Below, one piece after another: positions 58,077 to 64,000 of a stretch of DNA of 64,000 nt. Source of the DNA: Vibrio quintilis (GTDB lineage: Bacteria > Pseudomonadota > Gammaproteobacteria > Enterobacterales > Vibrionaceae); the NCBI RefSeq assembly GCF_024529975.1, contig NZ_AP024897.1, forward strand, positions 868,001-932,000. Reading direction: 5' to 3'. The translations under genes and the position numbers were made by a program. The notes under the pieces are model-generated. The model searched no databases. It saw only the letters and a program-made list of their open reading frames with translations, and was not told where the DNA came from. The stretch's first letter is position 1. Each line of letters begins with the position of its first letter.

Positions 58077-58784
58077 TTACTTCCTCATCACGGCAATCAT
58101 CGCCACCCCAAGCACGACAGCGACCGCAACTGTCACTTTCATCATGTCCGATGAACTGCCCGTCTGACTACGCTGTGAAGCACTGTCCGCCAGTATTAAT
58201 GCTGATTTTGCGGTCTGATTTGACTGACTTGCCATCGAACGAACGGCGCCAATCGTGTCTTCATTATTTTTACGCAGTGACTGCATGGCTTCTTTTGCGG
58301 TTTCTGTTTGCCGCTTTGCTGAAGCCGTCCCGAAATCCAGCGCATCAGAAAAGGACTCCTGAGCGCTAGAGAGGGCACGTTTCAGGGTGCTTTCATTCGA
58401 CTGAAGCGCCGCTTTAGTCGTGGCCTGACTCGCCGCCAGTGCATCGCGCCCAAACCCCAGCGATTCTTTCATGGCTTTCTGGCTGGTCTTCAGGGCGTCT
58501 TTGCCAAATTCGAGCGAGTGATTGCCAAAATCAAACGCTTCTTTGGTGGTTTTGTTATTTGAATTCAGTGCATCAGAAACGGCGGATGCATTGCCTTTAA
58601 TCGCCTGAGCCGCTATTTCAGAAGCGGCTTTGATGGCGTTGTGATCGGTCATCGTGGCGTTGATGGTACTGTCATTGACGCCACTGAGTAATACACCAAG
58701 GTTGTCACCCCCGACTGAGGTTTGACCGGATGTATTGGTATTATTGACAGTGCTTGCTGAGTGATCATGACTGAAGAAACCCAC
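58077..58784 (-). CDS. Repeat-containing, membrane-anchored stalk-like protein
   Basis: 235 residues. The N-terminus is glycine/asparagine/threonine-rich (about 8-35). The middle (about 45-200) is a long helical region with an imperfect repeat around FG-x-x-A/S-L (FGNHSLEFGKDAL, GFGRDAL, DFGTASA). A C-terminal membrane helix (about 214-232, VTVAVAVVLGVAMIAVM) ends in Arg-Lys. The start is GTG at 58784 with AAGGAGG upstream. It may connect the internal membrane to the capsid vertex. Confidence 0.6.
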   Translation of the reverse strand: MGFFSHDHSASTVNNTNTSGQTSVGGDNLGVLLSGVNDSTINATMTDHNAIKAASEIAAQAIKGNASAVSDALNSNNKTTKEAFDFGNHSLEFGKDALKTSQKAMKESLGFGRDALAASQATTKAALQSNESTLKRALSSAQESFSDALDFGTASAKRQTETAKEAMQSLRKNNEDTIGAVRSMASQSNQTAKSALILADSASQRSQTGSSSDMMKVTVAVAVVLGVAMIAVMRK

Positions 58785-58786
58785 GG

Positions 58787-58981
58787 CTAATGTCCTCCTT
58801 TCGAGATCAGAAACAGAGCACCCAAGACACCGGCAACTGTGGCAGACATCCAGAGAAAAGATGGATTTTTTTTGCTGTTCACATACATATCACCGACCGT
58901 CAGACCGCCGCTATAGTTGGATAACCCGGACGATGTATCACCGCCGTCAAGAGAACCGCTGTTATTCAGGTTCGGAATCAT
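58787..58981 (-). CDS. 64-residue one-helix virion membrane protein
   Basis: A glycine/serine/asparagine-rich N-terminal part (MIPNLNNSGSLDGGD) and one C-terminal membrane helix (about 44-59). The ATG at 58981 overlaps the preceding stop (TGATG). Small, abundant one-helix proteins fill the internal membrane of PM2; this is probably one. Confidence 0.62.
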   Translation of the reverse strand: MIPNLNNSGSLDGGDTSSGLSNYSGGLTVGDMYVNSKKNPSFLWMSATVAGVLGALFLISKGGH

Positions 58982-59130
58982 CACGCCCCCTTCACGGCAC
59001 GGTAAGCGAGATAACAGCCGCCCCCGATAGCACCGAGCTTAATCAATTTGGTCACACCAGAGCCGGACCAGAACCCGGCCCCGAATCCGAGCGCCCCGGC
59101 AGCAAGCGGGGCCAGATAAATCAAAGGCAT
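58981..59130 (-). CDS. 49-residue membrane protein
   Basis: Begins MPLIYLAPLAAGALGFGAGF, with two short hydrophobic, glycine-rich segments (about 3-20 and 30-43). AAGGGGGA ribosome site five bases before the ATG; the stop overlaps the next gene. Likely virion membrane protein. Confidence 0.62.
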   Translation of the reverse strand: MPLIYLAPLAAGALGFGAGFWSGSGVTKLIKLGAIGGGCYLAYRAVKGA

Positions 59131-59139
59131 GTCTCCCCC

Positions 59140-59412
59140 TTACTTTTTCACTGCCAGAACGATAATTCCCAGAATAAGACAAACGCCAACCCCGCCACCG
59201 ACATAGAGCAATGTCTTGTCCGTCTTAGGCTGCACCTGACTGGCGGTGACTGCGTTTCCGTTATCATCGGCCTGCTGCATGGTTTGCGGGGCGGTCTTTG
59301 AGTTCACGCTTTGCGTGGGTTTGGTCGCCGCATCGACAAGGTTATCGAATCCCTCTCCAACGCTATCAAGCAAACCCGAGCCAAAGTTACCCAGATCATC
59401 TAAAAATGACAT
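59140..59412 (-). CDS. 90-residue virion membrane protein (P3/P6-like layout)
   Basis: Starts with an amphipathic stretch (MSFLDDLGNFGSGLLDSVGE), has a polar glutamine/alanine-rich middle, and ends with one membrane helix (about 68-87) and a lysine pair. It directly follows the capsid gene, with a GGGGGA ribosome site. In PM2, proteins P3 and P6 connect capsid and membrane; the layout fits but no sequence match is claimed. Confidence 0.62.
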   Translation of the reverse strand: MSFLDDLGNFGSGLLDSVGEGFDNLVDAATKPTQSVNSKTAPQTMQQADDNGNAVTASQVQPKTDKTLLYVGGGVGVCLILGIIVLAVKK

Positions 59413-59421
59413 CAGTCCCCC

Positions 59422-60225
59422 TTAGTGGAGCAGGTCAGGACGAACGATTTTTACGGACTCAACCACAATCGGAATGGCGCCAACCGGCTTGTTAGTTTTG
59501 ACCGTGAATTTCAGCTCGTTCAGATGGGCCGTTTTAAACAGTTCATCAATAAAGTAGCCGCGCATGATGGGATCAAAGTGATACATGCCTGATTGCCAGA
59601 AACGTTTATTTCGTTTGGCACGCATCGTATCGACCGGGCGGGTAGTGTCATAGACTTTCACATAATCGCGGTAGATTTCGAGGGCGTTCACCTCTTCTGA
59701 TAAGAAGTGCATCCGGCGTACCAGCAACAGCGGCCCGGAAACCAAATCAAGGAATTCGTTTTCGGTGGCAGTGGCCTGCATGGTCTGGCGTTTGATTTGC
59801 GGTACAAGTACCCGCACGCCCTGAGCCGGTGAAACGGTGGCGTGACCTTTCAGATAGACGGTTGCCGGGTCTGCATCGGTTTTTGATGCGATATCAATAT
59901 CCAAAATGATATTGTCACCGGGCTCTGTAACCAGCGCGGTGTATTTCATGCCGTTCTTGGTCTTGGCTGAAATATCGGCCAGCGGGATATGATAGAAATC
60001 TGAGGCGGGCATCCCTTTGTATGCTTCAAGGGCTTTCATCAGTTGCCCGTCAAGCACGATGATTTCATCCCCGTTCAGCGTAATTGTCACCCGGTGGATT
60101 TGCTCCGGCTTCAGATTTGTTTCGAGAAAAATCTCTTCATAGACGGGTCCCGTCGGGATTGTCAGCGATGCTTTTTCACCCCAGCCAACGCCGGTAAACG
60201 AGTTCAATTTCATGACTGAATTCAT
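59422..60225 (-). CDS. Major capsid protein, PM2 P2-like double jelly roll
   Basis: 267 residues, against 269 in PM2 P2. The N-terminus lines up with P2 from memory: LNS, then IPTGPVYEEIFL, PEQI, V...L.G. The C-terminal part (FDPIMRGYFIDELFKTAHLN, ELKFTV, then IPIVVESVKIVR) is the second jelly-roll pattern. P2 forms trimers with pseudo-sixfold shape that tile the capsid over a membrane. The ATG at 60225 has AAGGGAG at good spacing; ATG at 60213 (MKLNSFTG) is an alternative. Confidence 0.85.
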   Translation of the reverse strand: MNSVMKLNSFTGVGWGEKASLTIPTGPVYEEIFLETNLKPEQIHRVTITLNGDEIIVLDGQLMKALEAYKGMPASDFYHIPLADISAKTKNGMKYTALVTEPGDNIILDIDIASKTDADPATVYLKGHATVSPAQGVRVLVPQIKRQTMQATATENEFLDLVSGPLLLVRRMHFLSEEVNALEIYRDYVKVYDTTRPVDTMRAKRNKRFWQSGMYHFDPIMRGYFIDELFKTAHLNELKFTVKTNKPVGAIPIVVESVKIVRPDLLH

Positions 60226-60238
60226 CAATTAAACTCCC

Positions 60239-60352
60239 TTAACCAATGGCATCTTCAACAGCATCAACATTGTTCGATGCCCAAACCACACCCGCAGCAA
60301 CAACGGCAGCAATCAGGCCGACTACAGCAATATTTTTTCCGGTTAGTTCCAT
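60239..60352 (-). CDS. 37-residue one-helix membrane protein
   Basis: Begins MELTGKNIAVVGLIAAVVAA and ends NNVDAVEDAIG, with one membrane helix (about 8-25) and an acidic tail. A GAGGAAC ribosome site precedes it. First gene of the block that contains the capsid gene. PM2-like phages have several such proteins; it could also be mistaken for a filamentous-phage coat protein, but the capsid gene beside it argues against that. Confidence 0.65.
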   Translation of the reverse strand: MELTGKNIAVVGLIAAVVAAGVVWASNNVDAVEDAIG

Positions 60353-60360
60353 GTGTTCCT

Positions 60361-60393
60361 CAAATTAAAAAGCCGCCCAACATCAGGCGGCCT
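60361..60393 (-). terminator. Terminator inside the prophage, before the capsid block
   Basis: GCCGCC / GGCGGC stem followed on the minus strand by TTTTTAATTT. It separates the replication/packaging block from the capsid block and lies just before the 37-codon gene. Confidence 0.75.
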
Positions 60394-60425
60394 CTACTTA
60401 AACATCATATTTACAATCGGTTCCT

Positions 60426-60446
60426 AACCCGATTTAGAATCGGGTT
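60426..60446. repeat. Second hairpin in the prophage gap
   Basis: AACCCGATT / AATCGGGTT, nine-bp stem with a three-base loop. Operator or RNA element. Confidence 0.45.
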
Positions 60447-60473
60447 TAGAATAAATGTGATTTGAGTCTCATT

Positions 60474-61133
60474 TTACCAGCGGATCACCCCCTTTTGATA
60501 TTGTTTACCGTCTTGCAGGAGATACTCAAGCGGGTTCAACTGATCGATATCCGCCGCTGATATCCCGGTCATTTTTTCCAGATAAATTGCACTGGCGCGG
60601 GTCTTTTGCATCATCACACAAGCACGTTGACAGTTATCAATGATGGTTTTTGATACTTCCTGACCTCTCTGAAATAAATTGATGGAGTGAAGATTAAACT
60701 TCCTGCCCAGGCGTAAGATCTTGCCGTGGTAGCCGGTCGCCTTTCCTGCGTTTTCGCTGTGCTCTGCCACTTCTTCACAGATGATTTTCAGGGGCTTTTT
60801 GTGTTTGCCGTTGCCTACCGCCCATACCACCTGACAGAACTGATCAAAGTCTTTCGGTTTGGTTTCGTGTTTTGGCTGATAGGCAATCTTGAATCCCTGC
60901 CGGGTCTTTCTCCCGGCTATCAGGGCCGTTGCAAAGTCTTTGATGTTTTCATAGCCCCGGACGACACGCCCGGCAAGCTGACCGGTGTAATCGCCCATCG
61001 GATCAAAAATGGCGACCTGATCAGTCGCCTGTATGAATAGTTTTTTTGCCGCTGAAGTCTTGCCGCTCCCGCTCATCCCAACCGCAAAGACATGACCATT
61101 TTTCAGGGCGTTATCCGGGTTAATTGGCTGCAT
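60474..61133 (-). CDS. Genome-packaging ATPase, PM2 P9-like (FtsK/HerA)
   Basis: 219 residues from the ATG at 61133 (MQPINPDNALKNGHVF); the frame stays open 21 codons further. Walker A is GMSGSGKT at 19-26, followed by VAIFDPMGDYTG, a motif like that of the PRD1/PM2-type ATPases, a Walker B-like hydrophobic strand (LKIICEEVAEH) and a conserved arginine/glutamine region (INLFQRGQEV). Such ATPases move DNA into the preformed, membrane-containing capsid. Zot of filamentous phages is longer and membrane-bound; this one has no membrane helix. Confidence 0.83.
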   Translation of the reverse strand: MQPINPDNALKNGHVFAVGMSGSGKTSAAKKLFIQATDQVAIFDPMGDYTGQLAGRVVRGYENIKDFATALIAGRKTRQGFKIAYQPKHETKPKDFDQFCQVVWAVGNGKHKKPLKIICEEVAEHSENAGKATGYHGKILRLGRKFNLHSINLFQRGQEVSKTIIDNCQRACVMMQKTRASAIYLEKMTGISAADIDQLNPLEYLLQDGKQYQKGVIRW

Positions 61134-61137
61134 AGGC

Positions 61138-61614
61138 TCAGGCTTCCTGTGGTTGTGGGTCTTGCTCCTGTGGGGTGATATCTTTGGCTTGATCAATCGC
61201 TTTCAGGGCTTTGATTTGAGTGAATGAAGAGAAACCGAGCGCACCGGCAGCAACAACGAAAGTTAACTCTTCCCGGTAAGCCGCCAGCCACGGCGGAAGC
61301 TCCCCGTTGTATTTGACGAACAGGGGCGCGGCAGCAGTGGCGACGTTATCAATCTGCGCGGTATCGAAAGTAAAATCTTTATGGGCAAATTGTTTAATGA
61401 TTTGCTCCGTCACGCCCAGAACGGCCTTTGTGGTTGCTTCCCCGGCAGCAAGTGCCGCTTCTTTTTTCGGGTCTGATTTCTGAACTGCGGTATCCGGATT
61501 AAAATCTTCCCCGGAAAGCTCCTGAAGCAATGCGTTTTCTTCCGCTTCGGAATGAGTTTCTAAGATTTCCTCTGGTTGTACTTCGTTTTCTGAATAGTCG
61601 ATTTGATTTTCCAT
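61138..61614 (-). CDS. Acidic membrane protein of the prophage
   Basis: 158 residues. Strongly acidic N-terminus (about 1-45), an alanine-rich amphipathic helix (EAALAAGEATTKAVLGVTEQ), then a hydrophobic segment near 113-130 (TFVVAAGALGFSSF) and an acidic/glutamine-rich tail. It starts within the stop of the preceding gene (TAATG) and ends four bases before the ATPase gene. Function unknown; possibly a virion membrane or packaging-vertex protein. Confidence 0.65.
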   Translation of the reverse strand: MENQIDYSENEVQPEEILETHSEAEENALLQELSGEDFNPDTAVQKSDPKKEAALAAGEATTKAVLGVTEQIIKQFAHKDFTFDTAQIDNVATAAAPLFVKYNGELPPWLAAYREELTFVVAAGALGFSSFTQIKALKAIDQAKDITPQEQDPQPQEA

Positions 61615-62012
61615 TACGCCACCGCCTTGATTGTTTTAATGATGCCACCACAGACCAGCCCCAGAACGGCCCCGATTCCCACACATTTCACCGTCGTGAC
61701 CGGTTGAGATTGTGGTTCCGGTTTAGTTTCCGGTTCCGTTAGGGATTGGGTTTGTTTTTCCGTCTGGATAGGCAAAGATTCCGTTTGTTCCGGCTCTGGC
61801 TGCTTCATCGCTTCAATCTGTGCCTGAACTGCTTCAAGGGATTGATAAGCTTTCATTTCAGCCTGTGCCGCTTTACCGGTGCGGGTATCCGGGCCACATT
61901 CACACCGGCCATGCACGAACGCGGCGCGTTTACCTTTCCCCTGTTTAATGGCTTTGGGTTGATGGCAGGTTCTGCAAAGTACGTAACCTAAAATATCCGT
62001 GGTATCAGTCAT
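61614..62012 (-). CDS. Zinc-ribbon-like protein with C-terminal membrane helix
   Basis: 132 residues. Four cysteines as CxxC (Cys13, Cys16) and CxC (Cys37, Cys39) near the N-terminus suggest a zinc-binding knuckle. A helical and then Pro/Glu/Gln/Thr-rich linker (about 45-105) leads to a C-terminal glycine-rich hydrophobic helix (about 110-127). It overlaps the preceding gene by eight bases. The PM2 regulators P13 and P14 are zinc-finger-like, but they are not membrane-anchored, so equivalence is unclear. Confidence 0.65.
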   Translation of the reverse strand: MTDTTDILGYVLCRTCHQPKAIKQGKGKRAAFVHGRCECGPDTRTGKAAQAEMKAYQSLEAVQAQIEAMKQPEPEQTESLPIQTEKQTQSLTEPETKPEPQSQPVTTVKCVGIGAVLGLVCGGIIKTIKAVA

Positions 62013-62184
62013 GATTGATCTTCCCTTCCAGTGTGTTTAATCGTTGATTAAAGGCTTTGAATAACCAGATGGTTTTCATCAGCCAAGGTTTAATGAAACC
62101 AAATCCCATTGGCGGCTTATATGCTTTGGATTCCGTATCCATTTCATTGAGTAAACGGTTTGTTTCGGTTTGAAGATTGCTCAT
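62005..62184 (-). CDS. 59-residue prophage protein
   Basis: Begins MSNLQTETNRLLNEMDTESK and ends NTLEGKINHD, with an aromatic middle (PWLMKTIWLFKAF). AAAGGGGA ribosome site seven bases before the ATG, and an eight-base overlap with the next gene. It follows the initiator gene by nine bases. Possibly a peripheral membrane or replication accessory protein. Confidence 0.62.
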   Translation of the reverse strand: MSNLQTETNRLLNEMDTESKAYKPPMGFGFIKPWLMKTIWLFKAFNQRLNTLEGKINHD

Positions 62185-62193
62185 GTATCCCCT

Positions 62194-63996
62194 TTAGGTT
62201 GAGAAAAATTCCTCATATTCGGGTGGACCACACCGGTCCAGCTCGCATTGAAGAAGAAAATTACTGATGATTTGTTGCTGTCTGGTTGGTTTTTCGGCTG
62301 GCGTATAGTTATTGCCACCAGACCAAGGGCGACGGCTCCCGCCGTCTTGAGAAGCCTCCTGTTTCACAGCAGGCTTTTTAACTAACTTCCATTCGGTTTC
62401 ATGAGTCAGAACCACTAAACCACTTCCCTCAAGGCCAATGATGTGACGAACGGTTTCACCGTATTTGTTTTCTTTCGCTTCTGTCCGTGGCTTAATCGGG
62501 CGCAATGATTGCGGCAGGCGGTGACCGCCCATATAGTCAAAATAAGCAGAGAAGAAGCCCATATCCGCCGCCCGGCGTGCTTTTTCAAACAGGCAATATT
62601 CCTGCTTATCCTGAATCCGGCGCAGCTCTCGCCAGACTGTGACACTTGGGGTTTTCTGAAACTGAAATTGTCTGAAACAGAACTGACGTGACCACGCTGT
62701 GACGTTCTTCACCGTGTCCTGAAGCTTGGCTTTACGGTTATCTGAATCGGTGAGGTCATCCAGTCCGAAGCCGTCTACATTTTTTGAAATATACTTGGCA
62801 AGATAGGCCACGGCGCCGCCTTCGGTGCCGTCCAGTAGTTTGGCATCAAACCGGGCTTTCATTGCCTTGTGTTTGGGTTTGCCTGATGCGTCGTAAAGCT
62901 CTGCACTGTCTTGTTGATACTGATAATTCTGAAGTGCTTTGATAAATGCACCCGTCTGATCCAGCGGCATGAAAAATACACCGTGCCAGTGTGGCGTGCC
63001 GTCCTGATGCGGTTCAACCACTCTTAAGCCGTAATAATCCAGTCCGTGACGGTCTGCCCAACTGCGAAAGCGTGACCAGTTCAGGCTCAGCCATGCATGG
63101 GCATCACGCGGACAACTGCCATCAAAGGCCGGGTTTTCAATCCAGTAATGACCGCGCTTTTTCAGGCGGTGAAAGCGGCTTGGTGTGGTCATGGTAATAA
63201 ATACCGCTGCATGATTGTTTGCGTCGGCGTATTCCTGACAACCAGCGATCCGGGTCATCAGTTCATGGCGGCGGTTTTCCGGGTTAGCCTGTGATGAAGC
63301 GTGAACTTCTGACATATCGACACAATCACCATGCTCTGATTCAATCGCCATCAGCTCAAGCCATTCTCTTTGTCTGTCCTGACGCACTTTGAGCCATTCA
63401 CAGGCAGAGATAGACGCATACGGCGAGATGTGCGGGGAAATCATCCCGGCAGCACGCCGGGCATTCTCAAACGCTGCAATTGTGGATTTCTCGATAGCGC
63501 GACGCCAGACCGACTCATCAAGCAGACGGGCCAGTATTGAATAAGCTCTCTCTTCATTTTCAACAAATTCAAACTGTGGCATCCATAAAGACGCCCCGAC
63601 AAATTCATGAATCCGGGCGATCGTCTCTTGTGGAGATAAGCCCATTTTGACTGATGTTTCAAAGTGAAAACCCGCACGGCCTGAAAGCTCTGTGGCAAGC
63701 CGGGCGCGTTTGAACTCTGTATCAATTTTCCAGAATGGTTCAGGCAGGACAGACAGGGCAGCAAAAGCCGCCTGACTGCGTGACTCAATAAATTGAAGTG
63801 CCCGTTTAAAGCCATATTTCCGGAACCGGGCAGCACTGGCCTTATCCAGATAATTACGAATGTCTGAAGGTAACTTAAACTGATTGGCTACCTGACAGGC
63901 AAATTCAAACACCCGCTCTTTTGGGGTCTTTCCGGACGATGAAATATGCTTATCCGCAACCATTGCCAGATGTGGCGCTGTGGGCTGGTTTTTCAT
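62194..63996 (-). CDS. Rolling-circle replication initiator, HUH superfamily (gpA/P12-like)
   Basis: 600 residues. Motif I-like AAVFITMTTPSRFH at 263-276. The metal-binding HUH motif is PHWHGVFF with His336 and His338. The catalytic motif YLAKYISK carries Tyr398 and Tyr402, four apart, as in phage P2 gpA and phiX174 A. This enzyme nicks the origin, joins the 5' end through tyrosine and restarts for each round. PM2 P12 belongs to the same superfamily. The ATG at 63996 is four bases from the window edge, so an upstream start cannot be ruled out. Confidence 0.88.
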   Translation of the reverse strand: MKNQPTAPHLAMVADKHISSSGKTPKERVFEFACQVANQFKLPSDIRNYLDKASAARFRKYGFKRALQFIESRSQAAFAALSVLPEPFWKIDTEFKRARLATELSGRAGFHFETSVKMGLSPQETIARIHEFVGASLWMPQFEFVENEERAYSILARLLDESVWRRAIEKSTIAAFENARRAAGMISPHISPYASISACEWLKVRQDRQREWLELMAIESEHGDCVDMSEVHASSQANPENRRHELMTRIAGCQEYADANNHAAVFITMTTPSRFHRLKKRGHYWIENPAFDGSCPRDAHAWLSLNWSRFRSWADRHGLDYYGLRVVEPHQDGTPHWHGVFFMPLDQTGAFIKALQNYQYQQDSAELYDASGKPKHKAMKARFDAKLLDGTEGGAVAYLAKYISKNVDGFGLDDLTDSDNRKAKLQDTVKNVTAWSRQFCFRQFQFQKTPSVTVWRELRRIQDKQEYCLFEKARRAADMGFFSAYFDYMGGHRLPQSLRPIKPRTEAKENKYGETVRHIIGLEGSGLVVLTHETEWKLVKKPAVKQEASQDGGSRRPWSGGNNYTPAEKPTRQQQIISNFLLQCELDRCGPPEYEEFFST

Positions 63997-64000
63997 GACA

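Larger units (their letters stand above)
55088..64000 (-). mobile_element. PM2-like (corticoviral) prophage, right end not in window
   Basis: A minus-strand block of about twenty small genes directly after an rRNA/tRNA operon. Its diagnostic trio is a two-tyrosine HUH initiator (62194-63996), a small FtsK/HerA-type packaging ATPase (60474-61133) and a 267-residue capsid protein resembling PM2 P2 (59422-60225). It is surrounded by many one-helix membrane proteins, as expected for a phage with an internal membrane. There are no tail, terminase or portal genes. Base composition is visibly more GC-rich than the core genome, except for the AT-rich left edge. About 8.9 kb is visible; PM2 itself is about 10 kb. 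Confidence 0.87.

Noticed and set aside
55088..64000. Filamentous (inovirus) prophage, suggested by the rolling-circle initiator and small one-helix proteins
   Set aside because: The ATPase is short and without the membrane helix of Zot, and a 267-residue jelly-roll type capsid protein is present.
55088..64000. Autolykivirus-like tailless phage
   Set aside because: Those have linear genomes with protein-primed DNA polymerase; here an HUH initiator is present and no polymerase is visible.

Overview
The window is chromosome-1 type DNA of a Vibrio or close relative (Vibrionaceae). The evidence is the gene content and order (prfB-lysS-vpsR, mutH/rppH-ptsP, lgt-thyA-hlyU, ribF-ileS-lspA-fkpB-ispH, aroF-tyrA, pheA-raiA-bamD/rluD-pgeF-clpB), the presence of VpsR and HlyU orthologues, and the gammaproteobacterial rRNA and tRNA sequences. 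Product names come from recognising protein families by eye; no database search was run.

Layout. Positions 1-43.6 kb are ordinary core genome. In order they hold: translation genes (prfB end, lysS); the c-di-GMP biofilm regulator vpsR; a DUF1127 locus with an untracked 28-codon gene; tas and mutH on the minus strand; rppH-ptsP-TSUP permease-lgt-thyA-hlyU; rpsT; murJ; the ribF-ileS-lspA-fkpB-ispH cluster; a CstA-family carrier with the BtsS/BtsR-type pyruvate-sensing pair nearby; the peptidoglycan-recycling genes murQ, anmK and nagZ; the TyrR-type aroF-tyrA operon; a PilZ protein; ettA; slt; trpR; yjjX-pheA; raiA; bamD; and rluD-pgeF-clpB with a sigma-32-like promoter. Positions 43.8-55.0 kb hold two tandem, same-direction rRNA operons. 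They are nearly identical but carry different spacer tRNAs (Glu in the first, Ile and Ala in the second), and the second ends with tRNA-Asp and tRNA-Trp.

Positions 55.1-64.0 kb, just after the tRNA-Trp terminator, hold the most interesting region: a compact, almost entirely minus-strand prophage of the PM2 (Corticoviridae) kind. It has a two-tyrosine HUH rolling-circle initiator, a FtsK/HerA-type packaging ATPase like PM2 P9, a double-jelly-roll type major capsid protein like PM2 P2, many small single-helix membrane proteins, a membrane-anchored peptidoglycan hydrolase candidate, a spike-like cassette and holin-like genes. Six of its genes are below 60 codons and were found by reading start, stop and ribosome-binding signals. 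Many neighbouring genes overlap by 1-8 bases, which suggests translational coupling. A separately promoted pair of small membrane-protein genes sits at the left edge, like a moron. The right end, including any integrase, repressor or second attachment site, lies beyond the window.

Regulation that can be read directly: three TyrR-box-like sites before aroF, a TrpR-operator-like site before trpR, stringent-type rrn promoters with boxA antitermination sites, a mutH-rppH intergenic region with DnaA-box and GATC clusters, and a 21-bp perfect hairpin between mutH and tas.
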